A stretch of DNA of 64,000 nucleotides from Mesorhizobium sp. L-2-11. GTDB lineage: Bacteria; Pseudomonadota; Alphaproteobacteria; Rhizobiales; Rhizobiaceae. The translations under genes and the position numbers were made by a program. The number at the start of each line of letters is the position of its first letter. The stretch's first letter is position 1. Positions 33,500 to 43,900 of this stretch are shown piece after piece. The DNA is taken from NCBI RefSeq assembly GCF_016756595.1, contig NZ_AP023257.1, positions 2,248,001 through 2,312,000 on the forward strand, given 5' to 3'. A model generated the notes under the pieces. It was not told the origin of the DNA. It searched no databases and was given only the letters and a program-made list of their open reading frames with translations.

Positions 33500-35341
33500 A
33501 TGGAGCTGACGTCAACGAAACAACGCCGCGCCGTCGCATTGGCCATTGGCGCTGCGAGCGTCTTTTTGGCATTATTCGTCAACGAGCCATACATTCTGCT
33601 GGTCGCCGTTGCAGTCATATGCATCTGCATCGGCTGGGAGGTCGGTTTGGCGGCCGTTGCCGCGGCCGGTCTGCTTTCATGCGTGATCCTGTTTTCGCTG
33701 GAATTGGGGGCCACAGGCGGCGCGGTCCGGTTGGCGGTATTTGTCGTCGCGGCGTTAGCCCTATGGTTCGTGATAAAGATCTTCAGGACCACGAGCTTCT
33801 ATGACCGGGTCTACCATGATACCGGACCCGGCGTTGCCGATATTCCGGGCCTCGGATGGTCGGCCTCTGCGGATGGCCGCCTTCGCTTGGTCAGTCCCGC
33901 GGCGCTCGAGTATGTAGGTGTGACAGCCGATGAGATGCGCCGGATCATGGATGGCGATGATTATCATTGGACACAGTTTGTCCATTCGGACGATGTCGAG
34001 GCGAGCATGGCGCGATGGCGTCACAGCTTGCAGACGGGCGAGCCTGTGATCGACGAGCACCGTATGCGTCGGTTCGACGGAACGTATCGATGGTTTCGCG
34101 ACACCGGCATTGCTTCCCGCAATGAGTACGGGAGGATAACCGGCTGGTACGGCCACACGGCGGATATCGACGATCAGAAGAAGGCCGAATCTGCGTTGCG
34201 CGAGCGTGAGCGTGAGTTGCGCCTGCTGGTCGATACAGTTCCCACCATGATCTGGCTAATGACGCCGGCGGGATTGCCGTACTATTTCAACAAGCGCTTC
34301 GTCGACTGGGCAGGCATCGACTCGACCAAGGAGCAACCGCGAGGCACGCGGCAATTCGCCTCTCATGTGGAGTTGTTCCATCCCGAGGATCGGGCAACCG
34401 TGAAGGCTGTGTTCGAGAAGTCCTTTGCCCGTGGAGAGCCGCTCCAGCACAAAGGTCGCTTGCGCCGGAAGGACGGCAAATATCGCTGGATTGATTCGCG
34501 CTTCGAACCGCTACGCGACGAAGACGGCACTATCCTTCGCTGGTACGGCGTCAATTTCGATATCGACGACGAGGTCCGCGCACAAGACTCCCTGCGTCTT
34601 GCCGACGAGCGGCTCGCGCGCGCATTGCGCGCCGCCAGCCTATCCGAACTGTCGGTGTCCATCGCGCACGAGCTCAACCAGCCGCTCCAGGCGGTCGTGG
34701 CCAACGCCGGCGCGTTCCAGAGATGGCTGAACGCCGATCCGCCAAACTTCAATCACGCCAGCCGGGTCGCCCAAAAAATCATCAGAAACGCCGACGCGGC
34801 GGCACAGGTGATCACCCGCATCCGTGCGCTGTTCAGCAAGACCGAAGGCGAACCGCACGCGATAGATCTCAACGCGGTGATCCGCGAAGTTTGTGATCTC
34901 CTGGGTGACCGGCTCGCATCGAGCGGCGTCAAGCTGGCCCTTCACCTCGACCTCCGCCTTCCCGCGACGGTTGCCGATCACGTTCAGATGGAGCAAGTCG
35001 TCCTCAACATCGTCCGCAACGGCATCGAAGCGATGGAGGACGTCGAAATCAACGTGCGAAGCCTGCGGATCGTGTCGCGGCGTCAGGATGACGGAACAGT
35101 CGAGGTCGAAGTGCGAGACAGCGGCCGTGGGCTTAGCGATCCGGAACGGATTTTTGAGGCGTTCTACACAACCAAGCCGGATGGGATGGGAATGGGCCTG
35201 GCGATCTGCCATTCGATCGTCGAGGCGCACCGCGGACGGATTTGGGCGGAAAATGCCGAGACCGGTGGAGCATCCATAACCTTCAGCCTCCCCATTGCCG
35301 ACTCGGCCCGGACGCCCACAAGCGCGACAGTAAGCGCCTGA
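33500..35341 (+). CDS. Sensor histidine kinase with two PAS domains
   Basis: 613 residues. Three to four membrane helices in the first 95 residues (AVALAIGAASVFLALFVNEP and following), then PAS/PAC units at about 115-235 and 240-365, the latter built like the PAS units of the 1203-residue kinase. Phospho-acceptor His390 is in SIAHELNQPLQAVV, and the ATPase motifs are VRNGIEAMED, VRDSGRGL and PDGMGMGLAICHSIVEAHRG. It forms a pair with the regulator just before it. Membrane anchoring resembles DUF4118-type kinases. Confidence 0.9.
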   Translation: MELTSTKQRRAVALAIGAASVFLALFVNEPYILLVAVAVICICIGWEVGLAAVAAAGLLSCVILFSLELGATGGAVRLAVFVVAALALWFVIKIFRTTSFYDRVYHDTGPGVADIPGLGWSASADGRLRLVSPAALEYVGVTADEMRRIMDGDDYHWTQFVHSDDVEASMARWRHSLQTGEPVIDEHRMRRFDGTYRWFRDTGIASRNEYGRITGWYGHTADIDDQKKAESALRERERELRLLVDTVPTMIWLMTPAGLPYYFNKRFVDWAGIDSTKEQPRGTRQFASHVELFHPEDRATVKAVFEKSFARGEPLQHKGRLRRKDGKYRWIDSRFEPLRDEDGTILRWYGVNFDIDDEVRAQDSLRLADERLARALRAASLSELSVSIAHELNQPLQAVVANAGAFQRWLNADPPNFNHASRVAQKIIRNADAAAQVITRIRALFSKTEGEPHAIDLNAVIREVCDLLGDRLASSGVKLALHLDLRLPATVADHVQMEQVVLNIVRNGIEAMEDVEINVRSLRIVSRRQDDGTVEVEVRDSGRGLSDPERIFEAFYTTKPDGMGMGLAICHSIVEAHRGRIWAENAETGGASITFSLPIADSARTPTSATVSA

Positions 35342-35350
35342 GTGGCCGCT

Positions 35351-36340
35351 TCAGAGATTGATCCGGGAGTCGGCCATCGACTGTCCGATCTCGATGAGCG
35401 TGCTGATTAGAATGTACAAAATTCCAAAGACGATTGCGACGCCCAGCACTGCCGGAAGATCAGCGCTGGCAAAAGCCTGGACCGTGTAAAGACCCAGACC
35501 AGGCCACCCGAAAACGCGCTCGACGACAAGCAAATTGCCGAAGAGAATGGGAACCTGCAATCTGAGCATGGATAGTGGGGCCGTGGCCGCATTGCGCAAA
35601 CCGTGGCGCAACAGCACCTTTGTCTCGCTGAGACCCTTGCTACGCGCGGTCCGGATGTATGTCTGCCTCATCACCTCGTGAAGCGCACCGTTCAGGCTTC
35701 GCCCAACTGCGACGCCGATTGGCAAGGCCAGCGCAAGCGCCGGCAAGATCGTGTGCAGCAGCGCGTCGATGCTGACTTCGGGCCGGCCGACCAGTAGTCC
35801 GTCGATGACGTAAAGTCCCGTTGGGCCTGCGAAGTCGCGGTAGGCAAGCCGACCCGCTCCGGGAAGCCAATCGAGACGGAACCAGAAAAAGTAAGCGAGA
35901 AGCAAGGCCGACAGAAAGATCGGCGTTGAGCCTATCCCCACTATTGCGAACCTTATTCCGCCCGATCCCGGAATCAGGAACTGAAGCGCCGCCATGACGC
36001 CGGCGAGCGCCACCCCCAAAGCGATCGACGCCAGTCCAAGTTCAAGCGTAGCGGGCAGATATTCCCGTATGTCGTCAAACACCGGCTGTCGCGTCCTTAC
36101 CGACGTCCCCAGATCCGCACGCGAGAGGCGCAATAGAAAGCGCCCGTACTGAACAAGGACCGGGTCTTCCAATCCGAGGTGCTCACGCATCGCTTCGACC
36201 GTTTGCGGCGGAGCGCTGGGCCCGGCAATGGCCCGCGCCGGATCGGCGGGGATGATACTTTGGAGACCGAAAACAATGAAGCTCATCACCAGGAGAACAA
36301 CGACGGCGCCGACGATACTTTTGGTGAGATATGCCAGCAC
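35351..36340 (-). CDS. ABC transporter permease, DppB type
   Basis: 329 residues from a GTG at 36340, chosen because GAGGGGGG precedes it and it overlaps the stop of the previous permease by one base (TAGTG). Six membrane helices; the binding-protein-dependent signature is TARSKGLSETKVLLRHGLRN, which docks on the ATPase. The family's N-terminal IPADPARAI segment is present. Last gene of a four-gene importer operon for peptides, nickel or related solutes. Confidence 0.9.
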   Translation of the reverse strand: MLAYLTKSIVGAVVVLLVMSFIVFGLQSIIPADPARAIAGPSAPPQTVEAMREHLGLEDPVLVQYGRFLLRLSRADLGTSVRTRQPVFDDIREYLPATLELGLASIALGVALAGVMAALQFLIPGSGGIRFAIVGIGSTPIFLSALLLAYFFWFRLDWLPGAGRLAYRDFAGPTGLYVIDGLLVGRPEVSIDALLHTILPALALALPIGVAVGRSLNGALHEVMRQTYIRTARSKGLSETKVLLRHGLRNAATAPLSMLRLQVPILFGNLLVVERVFGWPGLGLYTVQAFASADLPAVLGVAIVFGILYILISTLIEIGQSMADSRINL

Positions 36341-37203
36341 TACGCCCCCCTCAGCGCGGCACGAATGCCGTCGCCCGCAAGGTTGGCGAGGAGACAGAGG
36401 AGAAAGATGATCGCGGCCGGCAGGATCGGCAGCCACCAATGGATCGTGAGACTGTCGAGGGTGCGCGACGTCATCGCTCCGAGCTCAGGCGTCGGTGCGG
36501 GCAGTCCAAGGCCAAGGAACGACATCAGCGACAAAGTCATGACGATGTTGGCGACATCCAGCGATGCCCCGATGAGCAAGGCCGGGACGACTCCCGGCAA
36601 CAAGTAACGCAACAGCAGGCGTGGACCGCGGACCCCGGCGATACGCGCCGCCTCGACATGTGGACGGGCCTTCAGGCGACGAATTTCATCACGGGATATG
36701 CGCGCATACCAGGGCCACCAGACAATGGCGATGGCGATCATCGTGTTGCCGAGCCCGGGGCCAAGGGAAGCCACGACAGCGAGCGCGATGAGCGTTGCCG
36801 GAAGGACCAGGAACAGGTCGACGATCCGCTGGATCACCAGATCGACCTTGTCGCCCACCAGGCCTGAAATCAGTCCGACCAGGGTGCCCACAGTGAGACT
36901 GAAGCCTATAACGGCAAGCGCTGGCAGCCACGTATATTGAGCGCCGAGGATGACGCGCGAGAACAGGTCGCGGCCGATCTCGTCGGTGCCGAACCAATGT
37001 CCGGCTGAAGGCGGCAGGTAGGCTCCGGCGACGCGCAGCTGCGGGTCGAACGGCGTAATCCAGGGCGCCAGCACGGCCACAACGGTGACGACAGGCACGC
37101 CGATGATACCGACGCTTTCAAGCCAACCGGCGCGCCGGAAGAAATCGCGCCAGTTGAATAGAGGCCGCGCAGGCAGCGTGTCAGGGCTTGGCCCTCCGGT
37201 CAT
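36340..37203 (-). CDS. ABC transporter permease, DppC type
   Basis: 287 residues, about six membrane helices. Family features are HWFGTDEIGRDLFSRVILGA near residue 90 and the ATPase-coupling loop EAARIAGVRGPRLLLRYLLP. Its start overlaps the end of the ATPase gene by 4 bases and its stop touches the GTG of the DppB-type gene, so all three are translationally coupled. Confidence 0.9.
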   Translation of the reverse strand: MTGGPSPDTLPARPLFNWRDFFRRAGWLESVGIIGVPVVTVVAVLAPWITPFDPQLRVAGAYLPPSAGHWFGTDEIGRDLFSRVILGAQYTWLPALAVIGFSLTVGTLVGLISGLVGDKVDLVIQRIVDLFLVLPATLIALAVVASLGPGLGNTMIAIAIVWWPWYARISRDEIRRLKARPHVEAARIAGVRGPRLLLRYLLPGVVPALLIGASLDVANIVMTLSLMSFLGLGLPAPTPELGAMTSRTLDSLTIHWWLPILPAAIIFLLCLLANLAGDGIRAALRGA

Positions 37204-38981
37204 CGTCCGCCTCCCGGCTGAAGGGACGGCATCGCCGCGACGAGAGATCGCGTGTAGGAGGACTGCGGTGCGGCAATGATGGCGTCTGGATCGGCAATCT
37301 CGACCAAAACGCCGTCCTTCAGCACCGCGACACGGTCGGCGATGATCCTGGCGGCCGCCAGATCGTGGGTGACAAACAGCATGGCCATGTCGAGTCGCCG
37401 CCGAAGGTCGCTAAGAAGGTTCAAGGTAGTGGCCGCCAGCGACACGTCCATGGCGCTGATTGGCTCATCGCACAGCAGAAGCCTTGGCGGGACGATCACC
37501 GCGCGAGCCAAAACCGCGCGCTGGCATTGCCCGACCGATATCTCGGCCGGCAGCGCGTCCATCAGGACCGGATCGAGGCCGACAAGCTTCATGGCCTCCC
37601 CGACGCGACGGCGGACGTAGTCGCTGTCCGGCGAAACGGCCCGCAGGCGCTCGCCGATCTGCTCGCCGATCGTGAGCCACGGCGTCAGCGCCGCCACGGG
37701 GTCTTGAAACACGACTTGCGGAGGAAGCTTGTCGAAGCGTGTGACGGTGCCGCTCTCGGGGACCGCAAGCCCGGCAGCGATCCTTAGTAGGGTAGATTTG
37801 CCGGCGCCGCTCTCGCCCACCAGGGCCACGCACTCGCCAAGCTTGATCGAGAGGTTGACCGACCTGAGAACGGGCTGCGGTTGACGCCGTCCCCAAACCG
37901 ATCGGGCGCCTGTCGGGAATGTTTTTCCGACTTTGGACAGCCTCAAGGCGGCGGTTTCCTGGATTGCCTGGGCCGGCCATGGTTTCGCACCAGCGCGCTG
38001 CATTGCGAGAAATGCGGTTTGCTCGGGATGAAGGCAGGCGACTGCGCCACCATGGACAGAAGCAGATTCCAGTGGTGGACGGATCGCCGTGCAATCTGGC
38101 TGGGCGATCGGGCAGCGTGTCGCGTAGGCGCAGGCGTTTTCAACATTTATGGAGGGCCTGTGCTCGGACGGGAGCGTGGGAAGCGGGCGCAGTCGATCGG
38201 AGTCCAGATCGAAGCGAGCGGCGAGCAGGCCGGCGGAATAGGGATGCGCGGCATTGCGGGCCACGTCCTGCATGCGGCCCATTTCAACGATGCGCCCGGC
38301 GTAGAGAACCAGAACGCGATCGGCCAATGAGGCCGCCACAGTCAGATCGTGGGTGACGAACAGAATTGCCGTCTGATGCTCGCGAGCGAGATCGCGCAGC
38401 AGGCATAGGATCTGCGCCTGCATGATGACGTCGAGCGCGGTGGTCGGTTCATCGGCGATGAGAAGCTTCGGTCTTGCCATCATCGCCATGGCAATAAGCA
38501 CTCGCTGACGCTGCCCCCCCGACAGGCGATGCGGAAGCGCATCGGCGATGCGTTCCGGATCAGGCAAGCCGGTTCGGCTGAGCCAGTCTTCGATCGATCT
38601 CTCGGCCCTCCCATTGGATTCTCGCATCTGGCGGCGGATCGTCATGGTGGGATTGAGCGCGCCCATCGGATCTTGCGATATAACGCGGACGAGGTGGCGG
38701 CGGGCCGACTGCCGGGTGCGCCTTCCAGCACCGACAAGCTCGATCCCCGCAAGCCGGATCGAGCCTGCAACCTGCGGCAGGTATTCGCGTGGCAGGAGCC
38801 CCTGAAGCGTCAGCCCGATGCTTGTCTTGCCGGAGCCGCTCTCCCCGACCAGCGCGATGATCTCGCCCGGAAACATGTCGAAACTGATGCCGTCGAGCAC
38901 GCGGGAGGGCCGGCCTTCTCGGCTGAGAATGACGGAGAGGTCTTTAACGGCGAGGACTGGTTCGGTCACGGGTTCCGACAT
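37200..38981 (-). CDS. Fused double ABC ATPase (DppD-DppF type)
   Basis: 593 residues carrying two complete nucleotide-binding domains in one chain. The first has Walker A GESGSGKTS, signature LSGGQRQR and Walker B LLIADEPTTALD, followed by the oligopeptide-type C-terminal Cys-rich piece (CAYATRCPIAQPDC). The second has Walker A GESGAGKST, signature ISVGQCQR and Walker B LLLCDEPISAMD. The second signature lacks the usual LSGG, with Val in place of the first Gly, so that site may hydrolyse poorly. It powers the importer formed by the two permeases. Confidence 0.9.
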   Translation of the reverse strand: MSEPVTEPVLAVKDLSVILSREGRPSRVLDGISFDMFPGEIIALVGESGSGKTSIGLTLQGLLPREYLPQVAGSIRLAGIELVGAGRRTRQSARRHLVRVISQDPMGALNPTMTIRRQMRESNGRAERSIEDWLSRTGLPDPERIADALPHRLSGGQRQRVLIAMAMMARPKLLIADEPTTALDVIMQAQILCLLRDLAREHQTAILFVTHDLTVAASLADRVLVLYAGRIVEMGRMQDVARNAAHPYSAGLLAARFDLDSDRLRPLPTLPSEHRPSINVENACAYATRCPIAQPDCTAIRPPLESASVHGGAVACLHPEQTAFLAMQRAGAKPWPAQAIQETAALRLSKVGKTFPTGARSVWGRRQPQPVLRSVNLSIKLGECVALVGESGAGKSTLLRIAAGLAVPESGTVTRFDKLPPQVVFQDPVAALTPWLTIGEQIGERLRAVSPDSDYVRRRVGEAMKLVGLDPVLMDALPAEISVGQCQRAVLARAVIVPPRLLLCDEPISAMDVSLAATTLNLLSDLRRRLDMAMLFVTHDLAAARIIADRVAVLKDGVLVEIADPDAIIAAPQSSYTRSLVAAMPSLQPGGGR

Positions 38982-39028
38982 TCGGTGCGAAAGCTCATCT
39001 ATGGACGAGCCTGCCCTGGTTCTGGAAT

Positions 39029-40585
39029 TCAGGGTCCCCAGCGAACGGTGGCGAAGTCGATGTTGCCGGGTGGGTTCACGGGACGGAGTCCAAGGTCCTT
39101 CAGGCCCCTGGCGTGGACAACCACATCGTTGACGTCGACAAGCGGGATGACGATGCCGGCGTCGAAATACATCTGCCCCGCTCTCTCGTAGAGAGCGTCG
39201 CGTTTCTTGACGTCGGTCATTTGTCCGGCCTGGTCGACAATGGCGTCGGCTTCCGGCATCACCCGCCCAAAAAAGTTGAGGGAACCGTTCTTCGAAAAAA
39301 AAGTCTTGGCCTGGTTCTCCGGATGAGCGGCGTCCGGTCCCGCGATCGTGAGGAGCAAATCGGGAGGGTTTGGGTCGCCTTTCAAGGCGTAAGCAGCGCC
39401 GGCGGGCAGCACGTAAGCCGTCGCCTTTACGCCGATCAACGCCAGTTGCGCTATCATCAGGTCAGCGATGCGGCCATAGCTCGGGGCCGCGCTATAGAGG
39501 CCAATGGTCAAGTTGACCGCGCCATGTCTGGCGATCGCGCCCGTCGCTGCCTCGAAGTCGGTCGGGAACCGGATCGGATTCACCGGGTCGAGCATCACGT
39601 TCGGATAAACCGACCTCGACAGGCTTGCGAACTCTCCAAAGGCGTCCTTGACCCACAGCGCTGGGTTGATCGCTATCAAAACCGCCTTGCGGACCTCCGC
39701 GTCCTCGAGCTGCGAGTTCGGCTTAACGAAGAGATAATACGGTATCATGCTCGGGGCGGCGGTGATCTCCAGACCCCGGGGCAGGCTGGTGAGTTGCGCG
39801 AACGGATAATCGATCGGCACGGCGTCGATCGCACCGGCCTGCAATTGAAGTATCTGCTGGCTGATATCGGGCACGACCGAAATCTGGATCTGCCGGAAGA
39901 ACGGTTTGTTGCCCCAGTAGTCGTCGTTGCGCTCGAGCACATAGCGCTGACCGCGTTTGAACTCAGCCAGTTTGAATGGACCCGTTCCGATCGCATGCTC
40001 ATTGAGCCAAGTCGTCGCGAAATCGCCATTCTCATGCTCAGCAAGCGCTTGCGGGCTAATGATCTTCGGTCCCCAGGGACTCGCGAGGGCGTCGAGGAAC
40101 GAAGGCTGAGGATGGGTCAGCGTGAGCACGACTGTCGAATCGTCGGGCGCCCTCATGTCCTTCACGTTGGCCAGGAAATAGCTCAGGATCAGTCCACGAT
40201 CGCGGCGGCGCTCGAACGACTTTATGACCGCCGCCGCATTGAATGGCATGCCGTCGTGAAACTTCACTCCCTCGGCCAGTTGGAAGGTGTAGGTCAACCC
40301 GTCGTCGGAAACCTCCCAGTTCCTGGCGAGCAAGCCGACAATCCTGGTTGAACCCGGTTCGTATTCGACAAGCCCTTCATAGACATTGTTGATTGCGCTG
40401 ACTCCTCCGACCTCGAACCCGTTGTCCGGATCGAAAGTGCCGATATCGGCCACGTAGGGTATGCGCAGCACCTCTTGCGCATAAACCGGCGCGATCCAGA
40501 CCAGCAGACCGAGAACGAGTCCCAGCATTTGCAGCCCGAAGCTGTGCTTGTAGAATCGCTCGGCCCGGTACGCGTAAATCTGCAT
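39029..40585 (-). CDS. ABC transporter substrate-binding protein, peptide/nickel family
   Basis: 518 residues from the ATG at 40585, chosen to expose the signal peptide (GLQMLGLVLGLLVWIAPVYAQ). Family-5 features are DIGTFDPDNGFEVGGVSAIN, WEVSDDGLTYTFQLAEGVKF and IGTGPFKLAEFKRGQRYVLE. It is the first gene of the importer operon, 47 bases before the ATPase. It has little in common with the binding protein at 1303 beyond the fold, so they probably bind different solutes. Confidence 0.9.
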   Translation of the reverse strand: MQIYAYRAERFYKHSFGLQMLGLVLGLLVWIAPVYAQEVLRIPYVADIGTFDPDNGFEVGGVSAINNVYEGLVEYEPGSTRIVGLLARNWEVSDDGLTYTFQLAEGVKFHDGMPFNAAAVIKSFERRRDRGLILSYFLANVKDMRAPDDSTVVLTLTHPQPSFLDALASPWGPKIISPQALAEHENGDFATTWLNEHAIGTGPFKLAEFKRGQRYVLERNDDYWGNKPFFRQIQISVVPDISQQILQLQAGAIDAVPIDYPFAQLTSLPRGLEITAAPSMIPYYLFVKPNSQLEDAEVRKAVLIAINPALWVKDAFGEFASLSRSVYPNVMLDPVNPIRFPTDFEAATGAIARHGAVNLTIGLYSAAPSYGRIADLMIAQLALIGVKATAYVLPAGAAYALKGDPNPPDLLLTIAGPDAAHPENQAKTFFSKNGSLNFFGRVMPEADAIVDQAGQMTDVKKRDALYERAGQMYFDAGIVIPLVDVNDVVVHARGLKDLGLRPVNPPGNIDFATVRWGP

Positions 40586-40985
40586 CAAGGATTCCCGTTG
40601 GCCTGGTACTTCACTAGGGACTGCGGGAAGGCCACCCGCAGTCAATTCTTGGCCAACGAGGCATTCCACACTCTTGTCCAACGCACTGTCCCACCGATGC
40701 CATCAAGGTCTTCTTGCGGCGCTTGGCATCGACGCGGACACCCGGACATTTTCGCCACGCTACCTCAGCCCGCTGATCGCGGTCTATGAGCATCAAGCAG
40801 AGGTCACCCTATCCTCAGGGTATAGATCGTGCCGCCGCCGGACAGGTATGTGGACGCTTGCAGACGCGGCGCGCCGAAACATCTCGATCCGCTTGAGGGA
40901 TGGATCGCCGATCCATCCCTCCGCGAGATCCAGGAACCCGCCGGTCCGGCTTCAGCCTGAACCCGGCGCCTCATCGACCCGGCGT
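40586..40985. other. Intergenic region with one perfect hairpin
   Basis: 400 bases between the importer start and the end of the RND permease gene. At 40895-40921 the 12-base arms GAGGGATGGATC and complement flank a 3-base loop; it lies downstream of the RND genes and could end their transcript, though no T run follows. A plus-strand stretch near 40700-40800 (LGIDADTRTFSPRYLSPLIA) looks codon-like but has no start or domain I know. Confidence 0.4.
40895..40921 (-). terminator. Perfect 12-bp hairpin downstream of the RND operon
   Basis: Arms of 12 bases pair exactly around GCC or GGC depending on strand. It is placed 65 bases after the stop of the RND permease. The absence of a T tail leaves a structural or protein-binding role open. 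Confidence 0.45.
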
Positions 40986-43900
40986 CTACTCGGCTGCGCC
41001 GCTCTCGGAAGCCAGGCCGGCTTCAGGCCGCCTGCGCCGGAATGTCCTGCGCAGAGCAACGTAGAAGACCGGCGTCAGGAAGAGGCCGAACACCGTCACG
41101 CCCAGCATGCCGGAGAACACGGCCGTGCCGAGCGATTGGCGCATTTCCGCGCCAGGCCCGCTGGCGATCACCAGCGGCACCACGCCCAGGATGAAGGCGA
41201 ATGCCGTCATCAGGATCGGCCGCAGCCGCAGCCGGCAGGCCTCGACAGCCGCCTCGACGGCGTCAAGGCCGCGCTCCTCACCTTGGCGCGCGAACTCGAC
41301 GATCAGGATCGCGTTCTTCGCCGCCAGGCCGATGAGCACGATCAGCCCGATCTGCACGAGGATGTTGTTGTCGAGACCGCGGAAGGCGACGCCCAAGAGG
41401 GCGGCCAGCACGCTGAGCGGGACGATAAGCACGATGGCGAAGGGGGTAATCCAGCTTTCATATAGCGCGGCGAGCGCCAGAAAGACGAACAGAACCGACA
41501 GGCCGAAGATGAAGACCGCCGTGTTGCCGGTCTGCCGCTCCTGGAAGGCGAGTTCAGTCCATTCGAAGGAAGTGCCCTGCGGCAGCGATTCGGCTGCGAT
41601 CCCCTCCATCAGGTCGAGCGCCGTGCCTGTGGCGACACCCGGCGCTGCATTGCCCTGAAGCGGCACGGAGACGTACATGTTGTAGCGCTGCACGAGCGAG
41701 GGACCGGTGACGTCGCGGATCTCGATCAGTGTGCCGAGCGGCACCAGGTCGCCGGCCGCCGAGCGCACCTTCAGCTTCAATATGTCGTCGCGATCGATGC
41801 GGAAAGCCTGGTCGGCTTGCGCCCGCACCTGGTAGACGCGACCGAAGGCATTGAAATCGTTGACATAGGCGGTGCCCAGATTGATCGACAGCGTCTCGAA
41901 GATGTTGGGGATCGGCACGTTCAGCATGCGCGCCTTGTCGCGGTCGATCGCCAGGAAGAATTGCGGGCTGGAGGCCGAGAAGGTGGTGAAGACGCCCATC
42001 AACCCGGGCGTCTGGTTGGCCTTGCCGGCGATTTCGTTGGCCAGCGCCAGAATCGGCCGCATGTCGGCGCTGTTGCGCTCCTGGAGCATCATCTTGAAGC
42101 CGCCGGAGTTGCCGATGCCCCGCACCGGCGGCGGCGGCAGCGCGATGATGAAGGCCTCCTGGATGCTTTGCAGGCTGCCAAACAGCGTGCCGATGATCTT
42201 GTCGGAAGTATCGCCGCTCTCGAGCCGTTCCTCGAAGCTCTTGAATGGCGCGAAGATCACGCCGGAATTGCTGGCGTTGGTGAATGTCGCGCCGTTGAAT
42301 CCTGCGAAGGCGACGGCGTTGGCGACACCCGGCGTCTTGCGGATGATATCCGACGCCTTCTGGATGACTGCGTCCGTTCGGGCGAGCGAAGAGCCCTCCG
42401 GCAATTGCACGACGACGATCGCATAACCCTGGTCCATGTTCGGGATGAAGCCGCGCGGCACCGTCTGCAGCATGTGATAGGTCGCGTAGAGCAGGCCTGC
42501 GAAGACGAGCAGCATGGCGGCAAGCGCCAGAGTCGTGCCGACCAGCCTGTGCACCAGCCACGCATAGCCGTGCGCCATCCTGTCGAACCCGTTGTTGAAC
42601 CCGTTCGCCAGAGCGCGACCGAACCTTGCCAGGAAGAAGTTCGAATGTTCTTCGCTGTGCGGCTTGAAAAGCACGCCAGCGAGAGCCGGCGAAAGCGTCA
42701 GCGAGTTGAATGCGGAGATCGCGGTGGAGACCGCGATGGTGATGGCGAACTGCAGGTAGAACTGGCCGGAAATCCCGGGAATGAAAGCCGCCGGAACGAA
42801 GACGGAGATCAGCACCAGCGAGATCGCGAGGACCGCGTTTCCCACTTCATCCATGGTCTTGTGCGCAGCGGCGCGCGGAGCGAGTCCCAGCCGGATGTTC
42901 CGCTCGATATTTTCCACAACCACGATGGCGTCGTCGACAACGATGCCGACCGCCAGCACCAGCCCGAACAGAGTGAGCATGTTGAGCGAGAAGCCGAAGG
43001 CGAGCAGCACGGCGAGCGTGCCGATCAGCGAGACCGGTATCGCAACGATCGGCACGACCGCAATGCGCCATGACTGCAGGAACACGACGATGACAATCAC
43101 CACCAGCAGAATCGCCTCGGCGATGGTGACATAGACCTCGTTGATCGATTCGGCGATGAACTCGGTGGGATTGTAGATGATCTCGTAGGCCAGCCCTTCC
43201 GGGAAATCCTGCGAAAGCTCCGCGATGGTCTTCTGGATTTCTTCCGCCGAGGCCAAGGCATTGGTGCCCGGCCGCTGGAAGATGCCGAGCGCCACCGCCG
43301 CCTTGTTGTTGAGATAGGAATTGGTGACGTAGTCCCTGGCGCCGAGCTCTATGCGCGCCACGTCCTGCAGGGAGATCAAGCGGCCGTCCTCGGTCGACTT
43401 GACTATGACATAGCGGAAGTCGCGCGCGTCTTCGAAGCGTCCTTGCGTGGTGACCGTATACTGGAAGGCCGAGCCATCGCCAACCGGCGGTGCGCCGATC
43501 GAGCCGCCCGACACCTGGACGTTCTGGTCGCGCAGCGCCTGGACTACGTCGCCTGCGGTCATGCCGTAGGCGGACAGTTTTTCCGGGTCGAGCCAGACGC
43601 GCAGCGAATATTCGCGCTCGCCGAAGATCTGCACGTCGCCTACGCCGTCCAGTCTCAGCAGGACGTCGCGCACGCGCGAACGCGCATAATTCGAGACGTA
43701 GAGCTGATCATATGTGTCGTCGGGCGACAGCATATGGATGACCATCATCAGGTCGGGCGAACTTTTCGCCGTGGTGATGCCGAGCCGGCGCACCTCTTCC
43801 GGCAGGCGCGCTTCGGCGATCGAGACGCGGTTCTGGACCAGCACCTGCGCCGCGTCGAGATCGGTGCCGGGGCGGAAGGTGATGGTGAGCGACATCGAGC

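Noticed and set aside
41817..43073. 418-codon plus-strand frame
   Set aside because: Antisense to the RND permease, whose motifs are intact.
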